NCBI RefSeq assembly: GCF_000331305.1
Contig: NZ_KB217478.1
Span: 4,356,761 to 4,420,760, forward strand
Source: Calothrix sp. PCC 7103
Lineage (GTDB): Bacteria; Cyanobacteriota; Cyanobacteriia; Cyanobacteriales; Nostocaceae
Length of the DNA stretch: 64,000 nt
Direction of reading: 5' to 3'
The notes under the pieces were generated by a model. That model did not search any database. It saw only the letters and a program-made list of their open reading frames with translations, and was not told where the DNA came from. Shown here one piece after another: positions 26,261-35,170 of this stretch; the first letter of the stretch is position 1; each line of letters starts with the position of its first letter. The position numbers and the translations under genes were made by a program.

Positions 26261-26868
26261 TATTTTTTATCTTAATAGTTTTTAATCTGTATGTTGGGCA
26301 TTGCCCACCTTACGTAGTATTTCAAAAATAAAACATAAATTTTATACAATAAGTAATTATTTGTCTTTTTTATACAGATAATAGGAAAATATTATCATTT
26401 ACTAATATTACAAGCTAGTCATGAAATTTTGTAGCACATCTGACTAAAATCTTAATTTGATATTTGATTTGATATTTGTAAAGTTATATTTTCTTTTTCG
26501 TAGTTTTTTGTTGTTCGCAAGCGCCGATGCAATTTTGTGAGGTTTTGGATAGGCTATAATACCCGCGCTATAAATCGCGATTCATATTGTTTAACGTATA
26601 TTCTCATGTCGCTTTCAATGATCCCCAGGATAGATGAAGTGTATTCATAGTTGATTGTAATGTTATTAATGTAGTTACCTAATGATTAATGACTGGTTTG
26701 CAGAAGTCACTAAATAGATTGTGTCAAGTACGGTTAACCGAAAAGAATCTTTTCTAGTAGGCGCCTTGATTTGATGTAAACTGTTGGTGGGTGAGTATAA
26801 ATGCTCTACCACATCTGAAATATTGGTTCTGAAATATCAGACCTTTTCACCTGTACCTTTCACAAGTT
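26261..26868. other. 608-bp intergenic region
   Basis: No gene of useful length is seen on either strand. Contents: the TTGGGCATTGCCCAC hairpin repeat at 26291-26314, a direct TTTGATATTTGA doubling near 26457-26478, a CGCGCTATAAATCGCG stem near 26565-26581, and a GGCGCC at 26760. The last 100 bp should hold the glycosyltransferase promoter. Confidence 0.5.
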
Positions 26869-27939
26869 ATGAAAATAGCTCAAGTAGCTCCCTTATGGGA
26901 ACGAGTTCCACCTCCAACTTATGGAGGCATCGAACTGGTAGTGAGTCGTTTGACAGATGAATTAGTACGTCGAGGTCACGATGTTACTTTATTCGCGTCA
27001 GGTGATTCATATACACTAGCAAAGCTCGAAGCAATGTGTCCGCGTGCATTACGTTTAGACCCAAATTTACGGGAATATTCGGCATACGAAACGCTCGAAC
27101 TAAGCCAAGTTTATCAGCGCGCTGAGGAATTCGATATTATTCACTCCCATGTAGGGGTTCCGGCATTACTAAGCGCTAACTTTGTACCAACACCAACGGT
27201 GCATACCTTGCATGGCAGTTTTAATAGTGAAAATATAAACGTTTACACCCATCATAAAAAGCAACCATTTGTTAGCATTAGCAACACTCAACGTCAAATA
27301 GACCTTAATTACGTTGATACAGTTTACAACGGTATTAACCCAGAAGACTATCCATTTATTGCTCAACCACAAGAAACTAAGCCTTACTTAGCATTTTTAG
27401 GACGCTTTTCACCCGAAAAAGGGCCGCAACATGCAATTAAGATTGCGCGTGCGACTGGATGGTGCCTGAAAATGGCTGGAAAAGTGGATGTAGTAGACGC
27501 AGAATTCTTTGAACGCGAAATAGCTCCACATATTGATGGTGAGCATATCGAGTTTTTAGGAGAAGTTAGTAATACCCAGAAAGTCGAACTTTTAGGTAAT
27601 GCTGCACTTGCACTATTTCCAATTACATGGCGAGAACCTTTTGGTTTGGTTATGATTGAATCAATGGCAACTGGTACGCCAGTGATTGCAATGAATATGG
27701 GCGCCGTACCAGAGGTTATTACCCACGGAGTGACTGGAATGGTATGTACTAGTTATGAGGAGATGGCGGCAATGGTTCCTGTAGCGCTGCAACTTAGCCG
27801 TCATGACTGTCGCAAACATGTAGAAAACAACTTTAGCGTAGCTCGCATGGTTGATGGATACGAACAGGTGTATGAAAAAATCATTCAAACTCGAATTAAT
27901 CAGAACGGACGTATCCACGCAGCCAAAATCAAATTTTAA
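26869..27939 (+). CDS. Glycosyltransferase family 4
   Basis: A 356-residue GT-B retaining glycosyltransferase, cytosolic or membrane-associated. The N-terminal Rossmann half begins KIAQVAPLWERVPPPTYGGI, the acceptor-side loop typical of GT4. The C-terminal half has FLGRFSPEKGPQ, and the EPFGLVMIESMATGTPV block with the E-x7-E nucleotide-sugar motif. The donor and acceptor cannot be deduced; roles in exopolysaccharide or glycolipid synthesis are typical. A zinc-ribbon mini-gene with a strong ribosome site follows 74 bp downstream and is probably cotranscribed. The ATG is preceded by a long spacer with no clear ribosome site. Confidence 0.88.
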   Translation: MKIAQVAPLWERVPPPTYGGIELVVSRLTDELVRRGHDVTLFASGDSYTLAKLEAMCPRALRLDPNLREYSAYETLELSQVYQRAEEFDIIHSHVGVPALLSANFVPTPTVHTLHGSFNSENINVYTHHKKQPFVSISNTQRQIDLNYVDTVYNGINPEDYPFIAQPQETKPYLAFLGRFSPEKGPQHAIKIARATGWCLKMAGKVDVVDAEFFEREIAPHIDGEHIEFLGEVSNTQKVELLGNAALALFPITWREPFGLVMIESMATGTPVIAMNMGAVPEVITHGVTGMVCTSYEEMAAMVPVALQLSRHDCRKHVENNFSVARMVDGYEQVYEKIIQTRINQNGRIHAAKIKF

Positions 27940-28013
27940 TCAGTTGGGCGTGCATGGCCCATTAAATCAACAACAAATCACCAACGTTAAATAATTTAAA
28001 GGAGAACAATAGT

Positions 28014-28190
28014 ATGAGTATGAGAGCCAACAGTTGTCCCTGTTGCGGTAGTTCCATGCTTTTGCGTCACGTTCGCCACGGTAAAGTTTATTGGTTATGT
28101 CAATCTTGTCGCCAAGAAGTTTCTTTACTAACAGTCAGTCGTGTGCCCACAGCAGAATCTAGAAATCTTGGAGTTGTTTCGCAATCATAG
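28014..28190 (+). CDS. Small zinc-ribbon protein (58 aa)
   Basis: A 58-residue frame from ATG 28014 with an excellent ribosome site (AAAGGAGAAC). It contains two Cys knuckles: CPCCGSSM near residues 8-11 and CQSCRQEV near 30-33, spaced as in zinc ribbons. The rest is basic. It follows the glycosyltransferase by 74 bp and is followed by a strong inverted repeat. Similar tiny zinc-ribbon proteins are conserved in cyanobacteria without assigned role. A nucleic-acid or protein contact function is only a guess. Confidence 0.75.
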   Translation: MSMRANSCPCCGSSMLLRHVRHGKVYWLCQSCRQEVSLLTVSRVPTAESRNLGVVSQS

Positions 28191-28195
28191 GAGCA

Positions 28196-28255
28196 AAACC
28201 GGGTTTCTTTATTGATATTGTAGTAAAAAAACAATTTCGGGTAGAAACCCGGTTT
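28196..28255. terminator. 13-bp inverted repeat / terminator
   Basis: AAACCGGGTTTCT (28196-28208) and AGAAACCCGGTTT (28243-28255) are perfect complements around a 34-base loop. The element starts 5 bp after the zinc-ribbon stop and ends 3 bp before the dehydrogenase start, so that gene needs either read-through or a promoter within the loop. Confidence 0.75.
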
Positions 28256-28258
28256 CTT

Positions 28259-29287
28259 ATGCTTGCTGCTTTACTTTACGGTCAAGAAGATTTACGGCTT
28301 GAACACATAAACGACCCATCACCAAATACAGGTGAAGTCGTTATCAAAGTACATACTGCAACAACATGTGGCACAGACTTAAAGGTGTGGCGCCGTGGCG
28401 GTCATGCGAAAATGCTAAAACCTCCTACTTTATTTGGACATGAGGCAGCAGGAGAAATTGTTGCTGTTGGTGCTGGTTTGACCAAATGGAAAATTGGTGA
28501 CGCTGTGGTTGCGAATAATTCTGCACCCTGCGGTCACTGTTTCTTTTGTAATAAGCAAGAATTTTCCCTTTGTCCAAATTTAACTTGGAACAACGGCACA
28601 TTCGCACAATATCTTAAAATTCCTGCTCAGATTGTTGAGCAGAATTTATTATTGCTGTCTGATGTACCATATCAACTCGCAGCAATGACGGAACCGTTAG
28701 CATGTGTATTACATGGTGTTGCCCGCTCGAATATTAAACCAGGTGATAGAGTTGTTTTGCTTGGTGATGGCGCCATTGGTTTAATGTTTGTTGCTAAACT
28801 CGCTTTAGACTATACTGCATCAGTACTAGTTTTTGGTGGAAATGATCAAAGATTAGAGATAGCGAAGAAATTTGGGGCAGCAGAAACTTTTAATTATCAT
28901 GGGGTGCCAGATATTCCAGAAAGAGTCAAAGAATTAACAGATGGTTATGGCGCCGATATAGTTATTGAAGCAACAGGAGATAAAACTGTTTGGGAGACAG
29001 CAATTGCTTGTGCCCGTCCTGGCGCCACTGTAAACTTATTTGGCGGATGTCCTAAAAATACAAATATTTCTGTAAGTACAGAGGTGTTACATTACAGCGA
29101 ACTGACAATTAAAGGTGTATTTCATAACACGCCTTATTTTGTACGTGAAGCGCTTTCATTAATTGCGAGTCGTAGAATCCCTTTTGAATTACTGATTAGC
29201 GAACAACGACCTTTAAAAGATTTAGAGCAAGTCTTCGTAGATATGCGTGAGCGTAAAGTGATTAAAGTAGCAATACAGCCTGAGTAA
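28259..29287 (+). CDS. Zinc-dependent medium-chain alcohol dehydrogenase
   Basis: A 342-residue MDR-family enzyme. Catalytic zinc ligands are Cys37 in TTCGTDLK and the GHEAAGEIV block with His61-Glu62. The structural zinc loop is APCGHCFFCNKQEFSLC. A Rossmann fold with VVLLGDGAIGLMFVAKL binds NAD(P). It resembles sorbitol/threonine dehydrogenases; the substrate is not deducible. The start codon is only 3 bp from a strong inverted repeat, leaving no ribosome site, so translation may begin leaderless or be affected by that hairpin. The family call is firm. Confidence 0.88.
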   Translation: MLAALLYGQEDLRLEHINDPSPNTGEVVIKVHTATTCGTDLKVWRRGGHAKMLKPPTLFGHEAAGEIVAVGAGLTKWKIGDAVVANNSAPCGHCFFCNKQEFSLCPNLTWNNGTFAQYLKIPAQIVEQNLLLLSDVPYQLAAMTEPLACVLHGVARSNIKPGDRVVLLGDGAIGLMFVAKLALDYTASVLVFGGNDQRLEIAKKFGAAETFNYHGVPDIPERVKELTDGYGADIVIEATGDKTVWETAIACARPGATVNLFGGCPKNTNISVSTEVLHYSELTIKGVFHNTPYFVREALSLIASRRIPFELLISEQRPLKDLEQVFVDMRERKVIKVAIQPE

Positions 29288-29444
29288 TTACTGTTGTAAA
29301 TAAATTTCTAATTTTGAATTAAAGTAGTACAATAGGCAATACAGTAAAATTAATTTTGTGTTTTGAAAAGTAACTTTTGTAATAATTTGTGTCAATTTAG
29401 TTCAAAATGTTCGGTAAACACCCTCTGTAAAACTCGTTGGTCTC

Positions 29445-30515
29445 ATGTCTCGAAAATCTTCACCAACTTTAAAACGCACGACTACTAGCACCACCGCTAC
29501 TGCCACTTTGGCTGTGAGCGAATTCCATCTACGTTTGGAAGGTCTTGAAATTGAACACCAAAAGCTGCTCAAGCAAATAAAGAAAAAACGCACGGAGTTA
29601 GATAAATTTATTGAACAAATGCGTACTGTTGCGACAGAGGTGTATGGTCGAGCAACTCCAAATATTCAAAAAATAGCAGTTATTGATAAAGAAATTCACG
29701 CGATATTTAATGAAATTCTTAAAAATAAAAAGCTAAACAAGCAAAATAAAAAGAAAGTTGAAGAAATTTATCGTAGTTTACAATATGCAGAAATAATTAG
29801 TCCTCATCCTATTGAACAAGAAGAAATAGAAATAGAAATAGAAGAAAAATTTGATGGTGACGAAGATTTTAATAAATCAAATCAATCACACCAGCACTAT
29901 TATTATCAATCAGATGCAGAAGCACAATCTGCGTCTGCAAGTCGTAGCGAATCTTCTAAAAAAATTCGTCATATATTTTTGCGGTTAGCTGAAGTTTTTC
30001 ACCCAGATAAAGCTAGTGACAGTGAAACTCAAGAGCGTCATACAGAAATAATGAAAGAAATTAATCGAGCATATACTGAAGGAGATTTAGCAAGACTTTT
30101 AGAAATTGAGCAACAGTATCAAGTTGGAGAGCAAATAGATAGTAGTAGTGAAGATGACTTAAGTCGCAAGTGTCTACGTATCGAGCAGCAAAATGGAGTT
30201 CTCAAAACGCAATTTGAAAGTTTGAAGAAATCACTTAGAGAAGCGAAAAAGACACCTCAAGGGGGAATGGTAACAGATTTCCGGAAGTTTAGAAAACAAG
30301 GAGTTGAGCCGCTTGATACAATTACTGAACAACTCGAAAATCAAATCAATATAATATCTCAGATACGTGATTACGCCCAAGACTTTAACCAAAGTAAAAT
30401 TTCTGTCAAGCAGTTTCTAGAGGGCCCTGAGATTTTGCGCTCATTACAGCAGGAAATGATGGATGAACTTTTAGAGGATATGTTTAATGACTTTGATCGG
30501 TATGTTAGGTATTGA
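29445..30515 (+). CDS. J-domain-containing coiled-coil protein
   Basis: A 356-residue hydrophilic protein. A Thr/Ser-rich N-terminus leads into a coiled coil (about 28-65) and a charged linker with a run of Glu-Ile repeats (about 125-135). A J-domain-like segment (about 176-225, IRHIFLRLAEVFHPDKASDS) has the HPD tripeptide that stimulates DnaK ATPase. A second coiled coil fills the C-terminal third. It is likely a co-chaperone with a specialised client, cytosolic. It contains no GGCGCC. An intrinsic terminator follows at 30570-30600. Such architecture is seen in cyanobacteria but has no named function known to me. Confidence 0.75.
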   Translation: MSRKSSPTLKRTTTSTTATATLAVSEFHLRLEGLEIEHQKLLKQIKKKRTELDKFIEQMRTVATEVYGRATPNIQKIAVIDKEIHAIFNEILKNKKLNKQNKKKVEEIYRSLQYAEIISPHPIEQEEIEIEIEEKFDGDEDFNKSNQSHQHYYYQSDAEAQSASASRSESSKKIRHIFLRLAEVFHPDKASDSETQERHTEIMKEINRAYTEGDLARLLEIEQQYQVGEQIDSSSEDDLSRKCLRIEQQNGVLKTQFESLKKSLREAKKTPQGGMVTDFRKFRKQGVEPLDTITEQLENQINIISQIRDYAQDFNQSKISVKQFLEGPEILRSLQQEMMDELLEDMFNDFDRYVRY

Positions 30516-30569
30516 TAGTCTTGTTAAGAGTGCTATAATTCATCTACCCTAAATTATTGCATATGTTCT

Positions 30570-30600
30570 AGGGCGGACAATTTTATTTTGTCTGCCCTTT
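30570..30600 (+). terminator. Intrinsic terminator
   Basis: AGGGCGGACAA pairs with TTGTCTGCCCT around a short T/A loop and is followed by TTCGTTTTG. It ends the J-domain transcript. Confidence 0.75.
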
Positions 30601-30710
30601 CGTTTTGTGATTTATATCGTTGATAAGGTATTTGGTTATGTAGTGTGTAAAGGTTTTTGGTTGTGTGAAGAGAATTCTATCAAAAAAGGGAAAACTAATA
30701 TTACCCCATA

Positions 30711-30737
30711 TTGATACCAGGGGTATCTCAGTATAAT
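30711..30737 (+). promoter_or_regulatory. Candidate sigma-70 promoter
   Basis: TTGATA (30711-30716) and TATAAT (30732-30737) with a 15-bp spacer lie 22 bp before ATG 30759. The spacer is slightly short; the -10 box is a perfect consensus. Confidence 0.4.
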
Positions 30738-30758
30738 CCCTTAACTTGATAAAGAGAT

Positions 30759-31352
30759 ATGAAACTAAACAAGCAATTAATTTCACTCTGGCTATTACCT
30801 TTTACTTTTTTAGCTTTTACAAATCATGCGCTAGCATTGCCAGGGCAAAGTACCGAAGAAGTAGGCGCCTGGTTAAAAGGACATGCTACACTCCAACCGA
30901 AGCGAGGTGAACGTTTTTTAATACATAGAAGTGATACTGCAGCGCAACGGTTTACTTTCCAAGCATCTGTACTACCTCCAGGCGCCGTAAGTTTTTCTAA
31001 AGACCGGAGTAAAATACGTACTGAAAGATTATCAATGTATGATGCTATCAATGGTATGAGTTTTGAACGCTTACAAGAGTCGCTAAGAATAATTTATGGT
31101 TTAGATGTATATCAAGATTTTAAACGCGCGCAATTAATTTACGATTATCCAAACCAAAGTGCAATAAATTCAGCACGTTTAGCAAGAACACCTGTTCGTG
31201 AAGCATTACGCGGTCAGTTAAGAATGGGGGAGCGTTATGCTTACTGGATGGAAATTGCTAAACCTAAAAATGGTAAGGCTTTTACAGGGCAAATGACTGT
31301 ATTACTAAAGAGCGATATCGATAAACTCGAAGCAGAATTGAGAAACCGATAA
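30759..31352 (+). CDS. Secreted conserved protein of unknown function
   Basis: A 197-residue protein with a clear Sec signal peptide (MKLNKQLISLWLLPFTFLAF, cleavage likely after NHALA, near residue 26). The mature part is basic and soluble, with no domain I recognise. Motifs VYQDFKRAQLIYDYPNQ and LRMGERYAYWMEIAKPKNG are the most distinctive. It should be periplasmic or secreted. It has a good promoter candidate at 30711-30737, and a hairpin repeat (31360-31386) follows its stop. Similar proteins appear restricted to cyanobacteria as far as I can recall. Confidence 0.75.
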   Translation: MKLNKQLISLWLLPFTFLAFTNHALALPGQSTEEVGAWLKGHATLQPKRGERFLIHRSDTAAQRFTFQASVLPPGAVSFSKDRSKIRTERLSMYDAINGMSFERLQESLRIIYGLDVYQDFKRAQLIYDYPNQSAINSARLARTPVREALRGQLRMGERYAYWMEIAKPKNGKAFTGQMTVLLKSDIDKLEAELRNR

Positions 31353-31359
31353 GCATCTT

Positions 31360-31386
31360 GGTTGGGTGGAGGAACGGAACCCAACC
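31360..31386. repeat. Hairpin repeat, inverted copy of 4228-4260
   Basis: GGTTGGGT and ACCCAACC enclose GGAGGAACGGA, the reverse complement (one mismatch) of the loop in the copy at 4228-4260. It follows a gene stop by 8 bp. Confidence 0.8.
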
Positions 31387-31388
31387 TA

Positions 31389-31733
31389 CTAACTGTTTTG
31401 CCATGTTCCAGAAAAAATGCTTTCGCAAGCTGCAGAAATTCTTAATAAGTCTTCTTTGAGTAAGGGAGGCCAGTCAATACCGTTTTTACGCCCAATTGCA
31501 AATAACTGTTGTGTTCTTAAAGATAATAGGTATAAAGCATAGGTAAGTTCTCGATCTAAAGTGGTGACTTCTTTAAGAGCTTCAAACGCGACTTTTAAAG
31601 CTAATAGTATGGATGTTATTTGACCTGGAACGGGAGGTTTACCCTGCTGCATTCGTGTCAGCAAGGCGTCGGGATTGCCTAAATTTGTAATCGCTTGGTC
31701 AATAAGGACTTTGCGTGCGGTGTCGTAATTCAT
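31389..31733 (-). CDS. Small cyanobacterial helical protein, unknown
   Basis: A 114-residue protein, mostly helical, with no membrane segment or signal. Distinct phrases are YDTARKVLIDQAITNLGNPD, GKPPVPGQITSILLALKVAF and the C-terminal LLRISAACESIFSGTW. It looks like a conserved cyanobacterial protein without assigned function. It is a lone gene on the minus strand, convergent with the secreted protein gene at 30759. Start ATG 31733 fits. I do not recognise a family function. Confidence 0.7.
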   Translation of the reverse strand: MNYDTARKVLIDQAITNLGNPDALLTRMQQGKPPVPGQITSILLALKVAFEALKEVTTLDRELTYALYLLSLRTQQLFAIGRKNGIDWPPLLKEDLLRISAACESIFSGTWQNS

Positions 31734-31833
31734 TATTAAAGATTACCGCAGATTAGATTACAAAATCCCACAAATATTACTTTGTGGGATTTAAAAATGA
31801 AATATTTTGTAAAAATACAAACTGTATATATTC

Positions 31834-32625
31834 TTACATGTTGTCTAACTGTTTGCGGAGTGATTCTAGTTCGGCGTCAACAACTTCTTCCGATTTTGGA
31901 GTTGATGCTTGTGGTTGTGCGGTGGTTTCTGCGGGTAGTTGAGGTTGATTTGGCGCTTGCGCTGGACCGAGTGCCATTTGCGCTTTGAGTGCAGCTAACT
32001 CATCATCAACGTCGCTACCTGCTTCTAATTTAGCAAACTGAGTCTCTAAATCGGCGCCGGCTAATTCTCCTGCGGACTGAGCACGTGCTTCTTGCATCAG
32101 GACTTTTTCTTCCATGCGCTCAAAAGCTGACATCGCGCTGGATGTATTCATACCGCGCACCATACCCTGAAGTTGCTCTTGTGCTTTAGCTGCGGTAATA
32201 CGAGCTTTGAGCATCTCTTTCTTGGTTTTGGCTTCAGAAATTTTGCTCTCAAGTTGGATTAAACTACGTTTGAGAGTTTCGACTTGAGTTGTTTGCTGGT
32301 CTAAGCTTTCTTTTAGCGCGCTTCCAGAATCTGTAAAGGATTTTTTCCTTTCCAAAGCTTGACGAGCTAAGTTGTCGTCACCCTTTTGTAAAGCGAGCTG
32401 CGCGTTACGTTGCCACTTATTAATTTCGTTTTGGGCATCGTTATATTGCTTTTCAGTACGCTTTTGTGCTGCAATAGCCTGTGCAACACCCTGACGTAAC
32501 TGTACCAAGTCCTCCTGCATTTCCAGAATCGCTTGTTCCAGCATTTTCTCAGGGTCTTCAGCTTTGCTCACCATATCGTTGAGGTTTGAACTGACCACTC
32601 GTCTAATTCTGTCGAATAAACCCAT
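31834..32625 (-). CDS. vipp1: Vipp1/IM30 thylakoid membrane-remodelling protein
   Basis: A 263-residue PspA/IM30 family protein. It begins MGLFDRIRRVVSSNLNDMV (amphipathic membrane-binding helix), followed by long coiled-coil helices (about 25-215). The Pro/Gln/Ala-rich linker and terminal helix (about 240-263, VVDAELESLRKQLDNM) distinguish Vipp1 from PspA. Vipp1 forms ESCRT-III-like rings and is needed for thylakoid biogenesis and membrane protection. It lies 193 bp downstream of a PspA-like paralogue on the same strand. Confidence 0.93.
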   Translation of the reverse strand: MGLFDRIRRVVSSNLNDMVSKAEDPEKMLEQAILEMQEDLVQLRQGVAQAIAAQKRTEKQYNDAQNEINKWQRNAQLALQKGDDNLARQALERKKSFTDSGSALKESLDQQTTQVETLKRSLIQLESKISEAKTKKEMLKARITAAKAQEQLQGMVRGMNTSSAMSAFERMEEKVLMQEARAQSAGELAGADLETQFAKLEAGSDVDDELAALKAQMALGPAQAPNQPQLPAETTAQPQASTPKSEEVVDAELESLRKQLDNM

Positions 32626-32817
32626 AATTGTTTCCTTTGAGACTTACGCTTACTTTCAAGAACGATTTGAATTTTTACTATTAACTATCTGCCATTCTTT
32701 AAATTTAATCTTTCTTATGCGAGATTGTGCAGCAAACACCCCCCTTAATATCTTTCTTCTTAAGATACGCTCAAATTTCCGCACATGGCTATTAATGTTA
32801 TTTTCATCATTACAGTA

Positions 32818-33507
32818 TTATATATTACTACCTGTGTCAGTAATTGTGCTTTTTGAGATTTGAGCCTTAATTGCTTTAAGTTCAGTGTCTATATCATTAT
32901 TACTTAATTCCAAAGCTAAAAATTTCTTTTCTAAATTATCTTCATGAGTAATATAGGATACTTCTTTTTGAGCTTCGAGTTGTATAATTTTATCTTCAAC
33001 ACGCTCAAAAACGCTTGTAGAACCACTTTCTAGCTCGCCTACAAGTTGCTGGAGACGTAATGATGCTTGTGCCGAACGCGCACGCGCAATATACATATCC
33101 TTTTTAGTCTTGATTTCAGCTATTTTAAGTTCGAGCGCTCGCATATCCTTTTTTAGTGTAACAACTACACTGTTTTGTTGCTGAATTTGGGTATTAAGCA
33201 AAATCGCAGTATCTTGATAACTCTTGCGTTTAATAAGCGCTTCACGGGCAAGAGTTTCGTTACCTTGTCCAAGAGCAAGTTTTGAACGTCTGTACCATTC
33301 TTCAGAAGCTTCAGTAGCATTAGCAGCTTGACGTTCAGTACGCTTTTGTGTAGCAATAGCGCTAGCAACAGCCTGTCGTAACTGAATTAAATTATCCTGC
33401 ATTTCAATTACGGTTTGCTGTAAAACTTTTTCTGGGTCTTCCGAAGTTGCTACCCAACTATTGACGTTTGAACGCACCACACGTGTAATTCTATCTAAAA
33501 ATCCCAT
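32818..33507 (-). CDS. pspA: PspA-like phage-shock protein A paralogue
   Basis: A 229-residue PspA/IM30 protein. It starts MGFLDRITRVVRSNVNSWVA and continues with the same coiled-coil core as its neighbour, including PEKVLQQTVIEMQDNLIQLR, but ends without the Vipp1-specific C-terminal helix. It is expected to bind stressed membranes and support integrity under envelope stress. It is tandem with vipp1 (193-bp gap on the same strand), a common arrangement after duplication in cyanobacteria. No pspB, C or F genes are nearby. Confidence 0.88.
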   Translation of the reverse strand: MGFLDRITRVVRSNVNSWVATSEDPEKVLQQTVIEMQDNLIQLRQAVASAIATQKRTERQAANATEASEEWYRRSKLALGQGNETLAREALIKRKSYQDTAILLNTQIQQQNSVVVTLKKDMRALELKIAEIKTKKDMYIARARSAQASLRLQQLVGELESGSTSVFERVEDKIIQLEAQKEVSYITHEDNLEKKFLALELSNNDIDTELKAIKAQISKSTITDTGSNI

Positions 33508-33539
33508 AATTATTTCCCTAATTTTTAATATAGTGATAA

Positions 33540-33739
33540 GTGCTGAGTGATGAGTGATGAGTGATGAGTACTAATGTTGTGATTTTTTGCTATTAACTGA
33601 CCGGAATGCAGCTTTTCAATAAGAGTAAGGTGGCTTTTGCCGCACCTAAGCAAAACAAGCATTACAAGCTCTTTCATTCTCAATAAAGTCTAGGTGCAAG
33701 ATATTAGTTAACACCTAACACCTAACACCTAACACCTAA
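33540..33739. repeat. Two short heptamer arrays
   Basis: GAGTGAT is repeated about four times at 33545-33570, and CACCTAA about five times at 33709-33739. Both lie between pspA and the SPOR-like gene and are simple slippage-type repeats. Confidence 0.85.
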
Positions 33740-33776
33740 ATTTACTCAGCACGAGCGCACGAGCGCACTTTTTACT

Positions 33777-35018
33777 TTATTTGACTCTAGCATTGAGGCC
33801 TTTTTGCCTAACGTCATTCAGCAATTCCTGAACTTTATCTTTGTTTTTAATTGCTCCGAGATAAATTAACTTGCCATCGGGTGACAAATATGCATCTGGG
33901 ACTACTTTACGAGCTTTAGCAAAGGCGCCTTCGCTAGTGTTATCTAGAACTACATGATAAAACCCATCACTTGAAGGTTTAATTTCAGAGATAGGAATAT
34001 CTGTTGGTATCGGTGTTGGTGTGGGTGATGGTGTAATAGCTACTGGCGCCTGAGTTGTTGGAGCGGATATGGCAGGGACTATAGGAGGCGCCACAGTTGG
34101 AGTAGGTTTTGGTTTGGGGGTTAAGCCAACAACATCATTAGGACTCTTAACTTCTGGAAATTCGTCTTTGGCAAGGTTGGGATATCTAGTTATAGGAGTT
34201 AGCTGTGGTTGAGCGACTGTTTTTGTGTTGCCGTCACTAATTGGGCTGCCTGTATCACTATTGGTTACAGTTGAACCATCGCGTTTAAACAAACCACCAA
34301 GACTAAATTGTGGCAGAAGTTTCGGATTTAGTACAACGGCACCCAAAATTATACTTGCCATTAAGAATAATAAAATAGAACCAATCCCTAAAGGCGAAAG
34401 CAAACTATCACTGTTGCTTTTTGGCCGCTTTTGTGGTTTTGGCGCCTCTTCTGTCAAACTGCGTAATAATGCCTCCGATGACTCTAAATAATCATCGGGT
34501 TGATTTTGATGAGTGCTAGACTCTACATTTTCGTTTGTAGAGGCTTTGATTGTAGTAACTGGAACGATGCTAGCACTGGTAGATAATGGTGGTGTTGCCG
34601 CCTCTTTTATTGGGTCAGGTATTGGGTCAGGTGTAACAGCAACTTTGGAACTTGGTGGGGGTGGTGGGGGTGGTGGGGGTGGGGGCGTCGTGGTTATTTC
34701 GTTTATATAAGTTACTGGTGTAACATTCGTTTCGGATACAGGTATTTCACTAATTTTTTCGTCTAAGGTCTGTATAGCTGTATCAAATGGTATAGTTTCA
34801 GCTACCGGAGTTAAATATTGTAGTCCAATTGAACTACTATTTTTTTCTTTTGAGCTTTGGCTAGAAGCACGATATCCACCAGTTCGTGTACGCCTGTATC
34901 TTGCTAACTCTCGGTCGAGTTGTACTTCCAAACTAGCTAGTGCTGCTGCTAGTGGTGGTTTCAAGCCGGGTGTTTTTGAAAATTGACTACCCAGATGCAT
35001 CAGGGGATTTTGACTCAT
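33777..35018 (-). CDS. Membrane protein with proline-rich linker and SPOR-like end
   Basis: A 413-residue bitopic protein. A cytoplasmic N-terminus of about 205 residues includes a run of eleven prolines (near 113-123) and Thr/Pro-rich low complexity. One membrane helix follows (about 208-230, IGSILLFLMASIILGAVVL), then a Pro/Thr-rich periplasmic linker. A C-terminal domain of about 65 residues (FYHVVLDNTSEGAFAKARKV, then KNKDKVQELLNDVRQKGLNA) resembles SPOR domains that bind denuded peptidoglycan at division septa. The SPOR call is from the two-repeat pattern and is tentative. It has its own unit and diverges from the DciA-like gene. Confidence 0.65.
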   Translation of the reverse strand: MSQNPLMHLGSQFSKTPGLKPPLAAALASLEVQLDRELARYRRTRTGGYRASSQSSKEKNSSSIGLQYLTPVAETIPFDTAIQTLDEKISEIPVSETNVTPVTYINEITTTPPPPPPPPPPPSSKVAVTPDPIPDPIKEAATPPLSTSASIVPVTTIKASTNENVESSTHQNQPDDYLESSEALLRSLTEEAPKPQKRPKSNSDSLLSPLGIGSILLFLMASIILGAVVLNPKLLPQFSLGGLFKRDGSTVTNSDTGSPISDGNTKTVAQPQLTPITRYPNLAKDEFPEVKSPNDVVGLTPKPKPTPTVAPPIVPAISAPTTQAPVAITPSPTPTPIPTDIPISEIKPSSDGFYHVVLDNTSEGAFAKARKVVPDAYLSPDGKLIYLGAIKNKDKVQELLNDVRQKGLNARVK

Positions 35019-35170
35019 TACCTACTCACTTTCAAGCGATAAGACTTTAAAAAGTAAAAAAATAATTTACGCTTTGCCGTTGCGATAATAGTTTATTGCT
35101 AATATACCTTTTCTTACAATAGATTTATGGGTGCTTGATGGTCTTAATAATTTCCCTCAAATTAAATTCG

